Below the pieces are notes generated by a model. The model did no database searches. It saw only the letters and a program-made list of their open reading frames with translations, and had not been told where the DNA came from. Both the position numbers and the translations under genes were made by a program. Positions 1 to 5,020 of a stretch of DNA of 5,020 nucleotides are shown here, piece after piece (position 1 is the stretch's first letter; every line of letters starts with the position of its first letter). The DNA is from Planctomycetota bacterium (GTDB taxonomy: Bacteria > Planctomycetota > UBA1135 > GCA-002686595): NCBI GenBank assembly GCA_029259675.1, contig JAJDES010000344.1, positions 1 through 5,020 on the forward strand, written 5' to 3'.

Positions 1-1406
1 GAGGTCGCGAAGAGGCGCCCGTCGCTTTGGCGCATGGGGCCCAAAAGCAATTTTGCCGAGCGGCGCGCGGCATCCAGATAACGTTCGTCCCCAAGTACCT
101 GATAAGCCTGGGCCAAGGCCCCGATCATGAGACCGTTCCAAGCCGTAAGCACCTTGTCATCCGTTTGGGGATGCACGCGCTCTTCGCGCTTGGCGAACAG
201 CACCTTGCGCGCTTCGCGCATGGCCTCAATCAGGCGCGTTTCGTCAATGTTCAGTCGCGCGGATACGTCGCGCGCCGTGTCGTGTCTCCAAAGCGCGCTG
301 TTGCCGTTTTCGAAATTGCCCTCTTCAGTGACGCCGTACCATTCTGCGGCCCAAATGCCGATGGGGTCACCCAAAGCGTCCATGAGCGCTTGCGGAGTCC
401 AAACGAAGAAAACTCCCTCTTCGCCTTCGGAGTCCGCGTCTTGCGCGCTGGCGAAGCCGCCTTCCGGAGTCAGCATCTCGCGCAGAACCCACTCGCAACA
501 TTCGGCGGCAATACGCGCATAGCGCTTGTTGCCGGTTGCTAAGTAGCCCTCAAGGTAAGTGGGCACCAAAAGTGCGTTGTCGTAGAGCATCTTTTCGAAA
601 TGGGGGATGAGCCACATTTCGTCCGTGCTGTAGCGATGAAAGCCTCCGCCAAGCTGATCGTACATACCGCCTTCGGACATGCGATCCAAAGTTGCGCTGG
701 CGACATCAAGCATTGCGGGATTGCCCGTGCGCTTCCAATGTCGCAAGCAAATGCGAACGTCGCCCGCGTGGGGAAACTTGGGCGCACTGCCGAATCCACC
801 CCAAACCGAGTCGTAGTTTTGGTGCAGTTGTGCACAGGACTTGTCGAGAATCTCCGAGTCCATTGCGCCGCTTGTGTCGGCCGCGGCTTCTTTGCAAATC
901 ATGTCGCGCAATTGATCCCCGCGCTGCAACAATTTGGGGCGGTCGTTCTGCCACAACTCCGCAAGAGTCCGCAGCACATCGGGGAAGCCGGGGCGACCGA
1001 AGCGACTGTCGGGCGGAAAGTATGTGCCGCCGTAAAAGGGCTTGAGGTCCGGGGTCAAGAAAACGCTCATGGGCCAGCCGCCCGACTGGGTCAAGGCCGT
1101 CACGGCCTTCATGTAGATCTCATCGAGATCCGGCCTTTCCTCGCGATCCACCTTGATGTTAATGAAGCTCGCGTTCATGAGTCGCGCGATGGCTTCATTC
1201 TCGAAGCACTCGTGCGCCATGACGTGACACCAATGGCAAGCGCTGTAACCAATCGAGAGGAAAATGGGGCGGTCGAGCTTCACTGCCTGCTCGAGCGCTT
1301 CCGGACACCACGCCCACCAATCGACGGGATTGTCGGCGTGCTGCAATAGGTACGGGCTGGTTTCTTCCCGCAGGCGGTTTTGATTGTCGGATGTCACGTT
1401 GGGCAT
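1..1406 (-). CDS. DUF255 thioredoxin-domain protein, YyaL/SPATA20 family (C-terminus beyond window)
   Basis: This is the N-terminal 468 codons of a protein whose family is usually about 650-750 residues, so roughly the last third lies beyond the window edge. Seen: an N-terminal ETSPYLLQHADNPVDWW block (residues 15-31), a thioredoxin-like active site SACHWCHVM with Cys57 and Cys60, DREERPD (87-93), QSGGWPMSVFLTP (107-119), PFYGGTYFPP (123-132), GGFGSAPKFPH (203-213), then GGMYDQLGGGFHRYS and IPHFEKMLYDNA (246-278) and DADSEGEEG. These are signatures of the DUF255 (DsbH-like thioredoxin) domain followed by an (alpha/alpha)6-barrel resembling N-acylglucosamine 2-epimerases. The biochemical role of the family is poorly defined; a redox or protein-quality function is only inferred from the CxxC motif. 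I see no signal peptide, so it is probably cytoplasmic. The ATG at 1406 is chosen because the conserved block follows almost at once; the upstream Shine-Dalgarno match is poor. The porin terminator lies upstream, so it probably has its own promoter. No frameshift is visible. Confidence 0.95.
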   Translation of the reverse strand, partial: MPNVTSDNQNRLREETSPYLLQHADNPVDWWAWCPEALEQAVKLDRPIFLSIGYSACHWCHVMAHECFENEAIARLMNASFINIKVDREERPDLDEIYMKAVTALTQSGGWPMSVFLTPDLKPFYGGTYFPPDSRFGRPGFPDVLRTLAELWQNDRPKLLQRGDQLRDMICKEAAADTSGAMDSEILDKSCAQLHQNYDSVWGGFGSAPKFPHAGDVRICLRHWKRTGNPAMLDVASATLDRMSEGGMYDQLGGGFHRYSTDEMWLIPHFEKMLYDNALLVPTYLEGYLATGNKRYARIAAECCEWVLREMLTPEGGFASAQDADSEGEEGVFFVWTPQALMDALGDPIGIWAAEWYGVTEEGNFENGNSALWRHDTARDVSARLNIDETRLIEAMREARKVLFAKREERVHPQTDDKVLTAWNGLMIGALAQAYQVLGDERYLDAARRSAKLLLGPMRQSDGRLFAT

Positions 1407-1493
1407 GGCTCGGGGTCTGGAAGGTTGGCTTCACAATAACCCAAGGTCGGCTCGGGCCCATGCTCCTTGGACCGGCCGTGTGCCTGGAATCGA

Positions 1494-1522
1494 AGTTCCA
1501 AGGGGACTCACCGAGTTCCAAG
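1494..1522. repeat. Two direct copies of AGTTCCAAG spaced 20 bp apart
   Basis: The 9-mer AGTTCCAAG occurs at 1494-1502 and 1514-1522, exactly 20 bp start to start, or about two helical turns. It lies 88-116 bp upstream of the DUF255 start codon. Related CCAAGG or CCTTGG hexamers occur at 1441-1446 and 1465-1470 as an inverted pair. A tandem regulator site is possible. I found no convincing -35/-10 pair in the 216-bp leader, and a 9-bp repeat can arise by chance, so function is speculative. Confidence 0.3.
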
Positions 1523-1622
1523 CGGCTGGCGCGCGGGCATGATCGCGGGAGAGTGCACTTTGGAGAGAGCGTGGGCCCCGTCGGGATTGATTGGCTGCAC
1601 AAGCGCTTTCCCAGGAACGAAA

Positions 1623-1657
1623 AGAGGGCCCCCGCTGCTTCAGCGAGGGCCCTCTTG
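1623..1657 (-). terminator. Intrinsic (rho-independent) terminator of the porin gene
   Basis: Two 16-nt arms (1623-1638 and 1642-1657) are complementary with a single mismatch around a 3-nt loop. Read on the minus strand, the stem ends in CCTCTT and continues TTCG, giving a short run of four T. The hairpin is very G+C-rich and begins about 60 nt after the porin stop codon. On the opposite strand the stem is followed by TTGAATGG, and no gene reads into it from that side, so it is assigned to the porin transcript. Confidence 0.85.
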
Positions 1658-1715
1658 AATGGATGACCTGTGCGATTCAGGGGCGAATCGCCGTCAAGTG
1701 ACTTCGAGCAGTGCC

Positions 1716-2900
1716 CTAGGCGTCGCTGCGGAAGGAACCGACGGTCAGGCCGACTTGGAAAAGGGCGCCGTCAGCGCCGTTTTGAGTCGTGGGGCTGTTG
1801 TTTTGGTGGACGTCCACGATACCCGCAAAGACTTTGGCGTTGTGGGCGCTGTGATACCAGTTGCCACCGAGCGAATACAATTTTGTGCGAGCCTCGTCGT
1901 CCAAGGACTCCACGCGCAGACCGAGTTCAAGCACATCGTCGATGATCTCGAAGGTGCCGGTAGCGGCCCAAATCTTGGGATCTTTGTTGCCGAAGTCGAT
2001 TAGGTTTTGAGTGAAGAGCGTCGGGCCGAAAAGCATGTCCATGTCGTTGACGACATCGTTGTGGAAATCAGCCACTTCGAAGTGGAAGGACGCGGCGCCG
2101 GCCACGACGCTGGCGTCAGCGCCGACCATGCGGCCACTAACGTTGTCGCTGCCGTCTTGGTACCAGAAAATGCCAGCCGTTGCGGCCACGTTGTCGGGTG
2201 CGGCGCCGAAAGCGCCCTCGATCGGTCCCGTGCCTCCATGGAAGTTGCCCTCAAAGCGGGCCGAAAACGCCTTCTCTTCTTGGGTCCGGTCCGAACCGTT
2301 TTGGACGGCGAAGAATGCGCGTAGGCCGGGCGTTTGAACTTCAACCATGGCGCCTTCGTCCCAGTACTCAAAGAGCTGGCCGGTGAAGGTGCGGTTGAAG
2401 AAGAAGAGGTTGTCGTTGTCGATATCGGTACTGCGCGTGACACCGGACTTAAACGATCCGAAGAGCACCGACACGTCTCCATCCGGAATGCCGGCATCTC
2501 CGAAGCGGTAACGGCCGTAGGCGTCCTCAATCTGGATGTTGTTGTTGTTTTGGTCTTGGTTGCCCGAAAAGCTTCCTTCGACGTCCAGGCTGATGCGCCA
2601 GTCCATCTGCTCGCCGACCGGTCCGGAGACCCAAACCGTTGCGTCGTTGAGGAAGAAGCCGCTGCGATCGCGGTCGGCGTCACCGCTCACATCAATGTTG
2701 AAGATGTCCGCCTCCGATGTGGAGAAGGAGCCACGGAATAGACCGCCGAAGTCGACGACTTCCGCGGCGGGGCGCAGAGAGCTCGAAAGTCGATTGATTT
2801 CGGAGTCCAAGCTGGCCCAATCGGACTCCACCGGGTCGCCGGCGAATGCGGGCAACGGGCAGGCTGCCAGCGCGAGGAAACTAAGGAATGTGGTTTTCAT
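1716..2900 (-). CDS. Outer-membrane porin, phosphate-selective porin O/P-like
   Basis: A 394-residue exported protein predicted to form an outer-membrane beta-barrel channel. Seen: a signal peptide with one N-terminal Lys, a hydrophobic stretch and a type I cleavage site AFA|G after residue 20; a short polar helical segment (about 27-43) of the kind that precedes the barrel in such porins; then alternating polar/hydrophobic strands rich in aromatic and Gly residues to the end (FQVGLTVGSF, 381-390). The stretch FGSFK (147-151) ... LFFFNR (165-170) ... YWDEG (179-183) resembles the conserved core of porin O/P proteins. The transported substrate cannot be told from sequence. The start is set at the ATG at 2900, which gives a standard Met-Lys signal peptide with a weak GGA about 9 nt upstream; a GTG at 2912 would add four residues. 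An LAAC lipobox-like motif (11-14) makes a lipoprotein an alternative. The gene appears monocistronic: a strong terminator follows and a 285-bp gap precedes it. Confidence 0.85.
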   Translation of the reverse strand: MKTTFLSFLALAACPLPAFAGDPVESDWASLDSEINRLSSSLRPAAEVVDFGGLFRGSFSTSEADIFNIDVSGDADRDRSGFFLNDATVWVSGPVGEQMDWRISLDVEGSFSGNQDQNNNNIQIEDAYGRYRFGDAGIPDGDVSVLFGSFKSGVTRSTDIDNDNLFFFNRTFTGQLFEYWDEGAMVEVQTPGLRAFFAVQNGSDRTQEEKAFSARFEGNFHGGTGPIEGAFGAAPDNVAATAGIFWYQDGSDNVSGRMVGADASVVAGAASFHFEVADFHNDVVNDMDMLFGPTLFTQNLIDFGNKDPKIWAATGTFEIIDDVLELGLRVESLDDEARTKLYSLGGNWYHSAHNAKVFAGIVDVHQNNSPTTQNGADGALFQVGLTVGSFRSDA

Positions 2901-3026
2901 GAGGTTGTCCACGAATAGAGAGAGTGGTGAGCTTCGAAGGAGTCGGGACTAGGCGAGATGGAATAGGCGCACTGCGCCCGTGCCGAGTCGTCCTCGCATG
3001 TGCGTGGAGCGCTCCTCTTTTGCGCG

Positions 3027-3052
3027 AAGCCTGCGCAGAGCGGAGCAGGCTT
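3027..3052. repeat. 8-bp perfect inverted repeat upstream of the porin
   Basis: AAGCCTGC at 3027-3034 and GCAGGCTT at 3045-3052 are perfect inverted copies with a 10-nt spacer. The repeat lies about 127-152 bp upstream of the porin start codon. Neither side has a proper T run, so it is a poor terminator. It could be an operator or an RNA hairpin, but nothing in the sequence decides this. Confidence 0.35.
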
Positions 3053-3093
3053 TCCAGCCCGGGGCTCTAACAATGCCCTAAGTCTTTGATGCG

Positions 3094-3109
3094 AAAAGCC
3101 TTATGGCTT
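3094..3109 (-). terminator. Weak candidate intrinsic terminator after the 153-residue gene
   Basis: On the minus strand, AAGCC (3109-3105), loop ATAA, GGCTT (3100-3096) is followed by two more T, giving TTTT. The stem is only 5 bp and the T run is short. Its position about 77 nt past the stop codon, behind two other small hairpins, fits a transcript end. It could equally be part of the porin leader. Confidence 0.3.
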
Positions 3110-3185
3110 GGCTGTCACGGCCGATCGCCCCTTGCAGCGTCCCCCTGCGGGCGTGAATTCGGAATCCGAACTCCCAAATTGGGGG

Positions 3186-3647
3186 CTAATTGATGCCGCC
3201 ATCTCCCGCTTTTCCGAGTTCGCGCAGGTAGGGCTCAAACACGGTGTCGCAGCGTTGCACGTTATTGCGCATGCCCTCGGGTAGTTCGTAGCCAAGGGAC
3301 TCGCACGCAAGTAGGCGCGCTTCCAAACGCTCGCGCGCCGCGATGGTGTAATCGAAATCGTAGTCGGGCAAGCCCAGGTATCGAACGTCGATGGAGCAGC
3401 AATACTCGGCCGAGGCAAGCTGCATCTCGTCTTTTACGGCTTGCATCCAAGCGTCCTGACAATCGGTTGTCAGGGCTTTGATGATTTCAATCACCGCTCC
3501 CATTTCACCGCCCTCATGGGCGAGCATTCCAAAGGGAACCAAAAGTGCGCGAGCGTGATAGCGCGTGGGGTTCGGTCGCTTGGAACCCTTCAGCTTGGAA
3601 AGGTCATCGAGGGCTGCATCCAGTTCCCTGGTCGGATCGCTTTGCAT
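3186..3647 (-). CDS. Hypothetical 153-residue protein, function unknown
   Basis: I do not recognise this protein. It is mostly predicted helix: a charged N-terminus (ELDAALDDLSKLKG, 8-21), a segment RYHARALLVPFGMLAHEGGE (29-48), a middle region with Cys63 and an adjacent Cys83-Cys84 pair, a distinctive YLGLPDYDFDY (90-100), and a C-terminal amphipathic stretch (101-145) with Cys115 and Cys133. There is no signal peptide or membrane segment, so it should be cytoplasmic. It reads as a real gene because of its uninterrupted length, ordinary protein-like composition and position: it starts 38 bp after the DUF971 stop on the same strand, suggesting one operon. The ATG at 3647 is the first usable start in frame, since no ATG, GTG or TTG lies between it and the preceding gene. 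The Shine-Dalgarno sequence is weak. The five cysteines do not form a recognisable CxxC motif. Confidence 0.7.
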   Translation of the reverse strand: MQSDPTRELDAALDDLSKLKGSKRPNPTRYHARALLVPFGMLAHEGGEMGAVIEIIKALTTDCQDAWMQAVKDEMQLASAEYCCSIDVRYLGLPDYDFDYTIAARERLEARLLACESLGYELPEGMRNNVQRCDTVFEPYLRELGKAGDGGIN

Positions 3648-3685
3648 GGCATTTCTGTGGGCCGTGACGGCGCACCAAGCCGAAT

Positions 3686-4012
3686 TTAGTTGTTGGGCTC
3701 CGAGGCGGGATCGTTCTTGCGCAGCATTCTAAAGGGGTAAATGCCCGTTTGGTGGCCGTCGGAGAACAGCAGCGAAATGGCGTAATTTCCAACCATCGTC
3801 ACTTGGTTGTGCACCAAATCGACGGGAACCAATTCCGTCACGAGAGTGCGCACACCGGTGAGTTCATCGACGCACTGCGCGCAGGGGCAAATTTGCCGCA
3901 GCTGGCGCGTTGAGTAACTCGTCTTGTGCCCATCGGCCCATTCGATCTCGATGCGCGTGGGGTCGCTGCGGGTAATCACTCGCGGTTGAATGCGGTCGTG
4001 CTCGGTTCCCAT
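3686..4012 (-). CDS. DUF971 protein (gamma-butyrobetaine hydroxylase N-terminal-like zinc domain)
   Basis: A 108-residue single-domain protein. Seen: RIEIEWADGHKTSYSTRQLR (20-39), a cysteine cluster Cys42-Pro-Cys44-x-x-Cys47 in ICPCAQCVDELTG, and VGNYAISLLFSDGHQTGIYP (74-93) with His87. This matches DUF971, the small domain at the N-terminus of gamma-butyrobetaine dioxygenase, where a CxCx2C set and a later His bind a structural zinc. All four candidate ligands are present here. The catalytic dioxygenase domain is absent, as is usual for bacterial stand-alone copies, so hydroxylase activity is not implied. Some bacterial homologues are encoded with or fused to Mrp/ApbC-type P-loop ATPases, giving a tentative link to Fe-S cluster or metal handling, but no such gene is in this window. 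The ATG at 4012 yields the expected length. It probably leads a two-gene operon with the unknown protein downstream. Confidence 0.9.
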   Translation of the reverse strand: MGTEHDRIQPRVITRSDPTRIEIEWADGHKTSYSTRQLRQICPCAQCVDELTGVRTLVTELVPVDLVHNQVTMVGNYAISLLFSDGHQTGIYPFRMLRKNDPASEPNN

Positions 4013-4374
4013 GGGGTGATCTCTGCTGATGGTGGTGGCGCAATGCGAGCGATGGCTGTTGCGACCAAATTCGGATAGGGCTTCTTGTATTCGTGTGGGT
4101 CGCAGCAGCGCGGCAACAAATGCCGGGCAAATCAGTCTTCGGTTTCCCGGCGGTTATCGATTTTGCGCGAGTTCGTTGCCGGCGCCCAGGGCCTTGGCAG
4201 GCAATCCATCAAGACTCGAACAGATTCCGGCTGCGAGACCCACCGTGGCCGAGCGCGGCGCGATGTTCGCGATCCGCAAGTTGTGGCCTGGGATCTGCGT
4301 CCCGATTGCCCGCTACTGCATCGCGCGGTGACCGCATTTCCCGACGGCCGCATTCCCCCAAGGCCGCTGAAGTG
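4013..4374. other. 362-bp non-coding stretch between tRNA-Phe and DUF971
   Basis: Open frames occur on both strands but none has a recognisable domain or a good ribosome binding site, and some run into the tRNA. The part nearest the tRNA carries a 5-bp GC hairpin (CGGCC/GGCCG, about 4344-4365) without a T run, which may help end the tRNA transcript. The promoter of the DUF971 pair should lie here; I could not pick a convincing one. Confidence 0.55.
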
Positions 4375-4450
4375 TGGTGGGTAGAGCCGGACTTGAACCG
4401 GCGACCCCTTGATTTTCAGTCAAGTGCTCTACCAACTGAGCTATCCACCC
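4375..4450 (-). tRNA. tRNA-Phe (anticodon GAA)
   Basis: A complete 76-nt cloverleaf. The acceptor stem GGGTGGA pairs with TCTACCC (one G-U pair), the D-arm is GCTC/GAGC around AGTTGGTA, and the anticodon stem CTTGA/TCAAG encloses the loop CTGAAAA with anticodon GAA at 4417-4415. The T-arm GCCGG/CCGGC encloses TTCAAGT. The discriminator is A73 and the 3' CCA is encoded at 4377-4375. It decodes UUC and UUU. It stands alone, with more than 300 bp of non-coding DNA on each side. Confidence 0.98.
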
Positions 4451-4768
4451 GAACCGTTCGTCACTTCAACTCCCAGATTGGTCGACCGGGAAGGTGACCG
4501 AACTAGAGTGTCGAAGCAAAGTCCAACTCGGCTTGCTCGACCCAGGGCGTGGGGCTCTGGGGCGCATTGGCCAAGAAGGGCGGGGATTGTTGCCGCCGGT
4601 CCGCGGAAGGTCAACACCAGAGCCACGCTTAGGAGTGCATATCTGCGGCTTGAGGGGCGCGTCCAGCCCCCTGAGGCCCGATTCGAGCCGGGTAACCCGG
4701 CGCAGGAGCGCTCATTTTCTGAATTCGGCGCGACGGATCGGTGGGGTGCGCATTTTGCTTGGGCGGAC
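4451..4768. other. 318-bp non-coding stretch between ribF and tRNA-Phe
   Basis: No credible gene is seen; the longer open frames are antisense or shifted relative to ribF or pass through the tRNA. It should contain the ribF transcript end and the tRNA promoter, but I cannot point to either with confidence. Structures seen are a GGGGC/GCCCC hairpin at 4654-4670 and a GCCGGG/CCCGGC hairpin at 4687-4701. Confidence 0.55.
4687..4701. repeat. Tight GC-rich palindrome downstream of ribF
   Basis: GCCGGG-TAA-CCCGGC forms a perfect 6-bp hairpin with a 3-nt loop, starting 68 nt past the ribF stop. There is no T run on either strand, so it is not a classical intrinsic terminator. It could stabilise the 3' end of the ribF mRNA or be incidental in G+C-rich DNA. 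Confidence 0.35.
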
Positions 4769-5020
4769 CTAGCAAGTTTGTAGGCGCTCGCGGGCCTCGC
4801 GAATGTCGCTTGCGATTTGAATTTTGAGTTCGTCAATCGAGCCAAAACGCTTTTCGCCGCGCAGTCGGGCTTCAAATTCGAGCTCGAGGCGCTCGCCGTA
4901 GAGATCGCCTTCAAAATCCAGCAAATGCACTTCGAGCACGGGCTCCGTACTCGGCTGCTTGTCGATTGTGGGCCGGTACCCGATGTTGGCCACGCCATTG
5001 AAGGACTGCGAACGCTCTTC
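4769..5020 (-). CDS. ribF: Bifunctional riboflavin kinase / FAD synthetase, C-terminal part
   Basis: The last 83 residues of RibF, which is usually about 300-320 residues; the start lies beyond the right window edge. The frame is open to position 5020, so the GTG at 4993 is an internal Val and not a start. Seen: NGVANIGYRPT (8-18 of the visible part), matching the nucleotide-binding GVxNxGxRPT motif of the riboflavin kinase domain; LEVHLLDF (29-36) with Glu30 in the position of the catalytic base; GDLYG (38-42); and the ending LRGEKRFGS...LKIQIASDIREAR (53-77), typical of the RibF C-terminus. The kinase domain phosphorylates riboflavin to FMN; in the full protein an N-terminal domain adenylylates FMN to FAD in the cytoplasm. 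The tRNA-Phe lies downstream on the same strand, 318 bp away. Confidence 0.95.
   Translation of the reverse strand, partial: EERSQSFNGVANIGYRPTIDKQPSTEPVLEVHLLDFEGDLYGERLELEFEARLRGEKRFGSIDELKIQIASDIREARERLQTC

Larger units (their letters stand above)
2901..3185. other. Non-coding region between the 153-residue gene and the porin, with several inverted repeats
   Basis: No credible reading frame is present. It must hold the 3' end of the upstream transcript and the porin promoter. Inverted repeats seen: TTCGG/CCGAA at 3158-3170; CGCCC..GCAG paired with CTGC-GGGCG at 3126-3153 with a 3-nt bulge; AAGCC/GGCTT at 3096-3109; AAGCCTGC/GCAGGCTT at 3027-3034 and 3045-3052; and GGCGC/GCGCC at 2966-2978. 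I could not identify a convincing sigma-70 style promoter for the porin. Confidence 0.55.

Noticed and set aside
27..1349. Long plus-strand open frames (27-542 and 600-1349)
   Set aside because: They lie antisense to the DUF255 gene, whose minus-strand translation carries many conserved motifs without a break. The plus-strand products show no recognisable domain and are coding shadows in G+C-rich DNA.
1195..1602. Minus-strand open frame of 135 codons across the DUF255 start
   Set aside because: It overlaps the strongly supported DUF255 N-terminus in another frame, and its Arg/Pro/Ser-rich product looks like a shadow.
2000..2683. Minus-strand 227-codon frame inside the porin
   Set aside because: It is a frame-shifted reading of the porin, with a Ser/Thr/Arg-rich composition and no domain. 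The porin frame explains the region.
4332..4358. Near-direct repeat CCGCATTTCCC / CCGCATTCCCC
   Set aside because: It has only two short imperfect copies 16 bp apart, too little to call a repeat family, an attachment site or a CRISPR remnant.
4029..4497. Plus-strand frames running through the tRNA-Phe (for example 4093-4497)
   Set aside because: They read antisense through the tRNA, have no recognisable domain and no clear ribosome binding site.
4769..4993. A separate 74-residue gene starting at the GTG at 4993
   Set aside because: The frame stays open to the window edge and the upstream residues NG continue the RibF nucleotide-binding motif, so this is the internal end of ribF.
4441..4998. 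Minus-strand 185-codon frame overlapping ribF and reaching the tRNA
   Set aside because: It is out of frame with the ribF kinase motifs and ends inside the tRNA-Phe gene; its low-complexity composition is that of a shadow.

Overview
The window is bacterial chromosomal DNA from a Gram-negative-type (diderm) organism of moderately high G+C. An exported porin-like beta-barrel protein points to an outer membrane, and the single tRNA has its CCA end encoded. The porin, the DUF255 protein and the stand-alone DUF971 protein together would fit Planctomycetota or a related or deltaproteobacterial lineage, but that assignment is a low-confidence inference. Every gene I can support lies on the minus strand, so transcription runs from high to low coordinates.

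In transcription order: (i) 5020-4769 is the C-terminal end of ribF (riboflavin kinase / FAD synthetase), cut by the window edge. (ii) 4768-4451 is non-coding apart from a compact hairpin. (iii) 4450-4375 is a complete tRNA-Phe(GAA). (iv) 4374-4013 is a second non-coding stretch. (v) 4012-3686 is a small zinc-site DUF971 protein, followed after 38 bp by (vi) an unrecognised 153-residue helical protein at 3647-3186; these two are probably co-transcribed. (vii) 3185-2901 holds several inverted repeats, one a weak terminator candidate. (viii) 2900-1716 is a secreted 394-residue porin of the phosphate-selective porin O/P type, ending in a strong intrinsic terminator at 1657-1623. (ix) 1622-1407 is a leader region containing a 9-bp direct repeat. 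(x) 1406-1 is the first 468 codons of a DUF255 thioredoxin-domain protein (YyaL/SPATA20 family), which runs off the left edge.

The genes are mostly unrelated housekeeping or envelope functions: flavin cofactor synthesis, translation, a possible metal or Fe-S-related small protein, outer-membrane transport and a thioredoxin-like protein. I see no mobile element, CRISPR array, phage gene or defence system, and no convincing new system. The most open item is the unknown protein paired with DUF971. The porin also has an ambiguous signal peptide and acidic loops worth checking.
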